Positions 20,731 through 20,911 of a stretch of 20,911 bases of DNA are shown piece by piece. Each line of letters starts with the position of its first letter. Position 1 is the first letter of the stretch. This DNA comes from CAZRVH01 sp964608325 (GTDB lineage Bacteria > Patescibacteriota > Gracilibacteria > Peribacterales > Peribacteraceae), in assembly GCA_964608325.1 (NCBI GenBank), contig CAZSMX010000013.1:1-20911 (forward strand). Direction: 5' to 3'. Below the pieces are notes generated by a model that had not been told where the DNA came from, did no database searches, and saw nothing but the letters and a program-made list of their open reading frames with translations. Position numbers and translations under genes: made by a program.

Positions 20731-20911
20731 ATGCGAATGACCAAATTCCTACCGGCATTGCTCCTGGGAGCCCTCATTTTGGTACTTCCGGATATTGCGG
20801 CAATGCAGGCGCCCAGTCCTTGCAGCGTCATCCCCAGCCTTCCGTGCAACGGAGGAGGATCAGGCGGACTTTCCTCAACGATCGTTGGCATGGTGTTCTC
20901 GGGAACGGCCA
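20731..20911 (+). CDS. Small secreted protein, start only, cut by window edge
   Basis: Sixty residues are visible. A signal peptide (MRMTK, then LPALLLGALILVLP) has a likely cleavage around residues 24-27 (IAAMQA). The mature start has two Cys (31, 39) in PSPCSVIPSLPCNGGGSGG, and then SSTIVGMVFSGTA, which may begin a hydrophobic span. The layout of signal peptide, short Cys/Gly segment and hydrophobic helix is reminiscent of small VirB2/TrbC-type pilins found in this group of bacteria. With the rest missing this is only a suggestion. A second ATG at 20737 is possible. The promoter is strong and nearly leaderless. Confidence 0.65.
   Translation, partial: MRMTKFLPALLLGALILVLPDIAAMQAPSPCSVIPSLPCNGGGSGGLSSTIVGMVFSGTA

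Noticed and set aside
1..20911. tRNA genes, CRISPR array, insertion sequence or prophage genes
   Set aside because: No cloverleaf with a TTCRANNC arm, no regularly spaced repeats, and no transposase, integrase or capsid motifs were seen.

Overview
The window looks like a chromosomal piece of a small-genome, GC-rich Candidate Phyla Radiation bacterium, with Peregrinibacteria/Peribacteria as my best guess. This is inference. It rests on a lean mix of housekeeping genes and unrecognised orphan proteins, a very large surface protein built of lamin-tail domains, extremely tight gene packing, and TGA used as a normal stop codon, which argues against the Gracilibacteria/Absconditabacteria code. No tRNA, rRNA, CRISPR array, insertion sequence or phage gene was seen.

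Layout. 1-2368 (minus): two coupled orphan proteins, the first running off the left edge, then a zinc-ribbon protein overlapping a small lipoprotein. 2471-3702 (plus): an exported orphan and a ferredoxin-NADP reductase-type flavoprotein. 3703-6571 (plus): two membrane-protein genes, each with its own consensus promoter, structured leader and Shine-Dalgarno (SD) site: a Pro/Ala-rich single-span protein and an SPFH/band-7-like protein. 6570-11369 (minus): an orphan double-span membrane protein and a giant lamin-tail-domain surface protein. The giant gene is split by a run of 100 N whose two flanks share an exact 55-base overlap, so the gap is an assembly artefact and the gene is intact (about 1161 residues). 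11783-13736 (plus): RNase Y (rny) and a small helical orphan. 13733-14698 (minus): a MutY glycosylase lacking half of its iron-sulfur cysteines. 14874-17669 (plus): tuf, rpsJ and an unusual adenosine-deaminase-family enzyme. 17666-18333: a MazG-like pyrophosphohydrolase (minus) and a 71-residue orphan (plus), divergently transcribed. 18335-20625 (minus): rnc, nusB, a candidate L32 gene and a Bax-inhibitor-1 family membrane protein. 20731 to the end (plus): the start of a small secreted, possibly pilin-like protein.

Two themes recur. First, many genes have a recognisable -10 box ending only 5-10 bases before the ATG and no room for a leader, so leaderless transcription appears to be a major mode here. 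SD sites are kept for overlapping genes and for genes with long leaders. Second, the long-leader genes (tuf, the SPFH gene and the gene before it) carry hairpins in the leader, two of them placed right at the predicted transcript 5' end. RNA-handling functions (RNase Y, RNase III, NusB, EF-Tu, S10) dominate the right half. The left half is mostly cell-envelope and unknown proteins.
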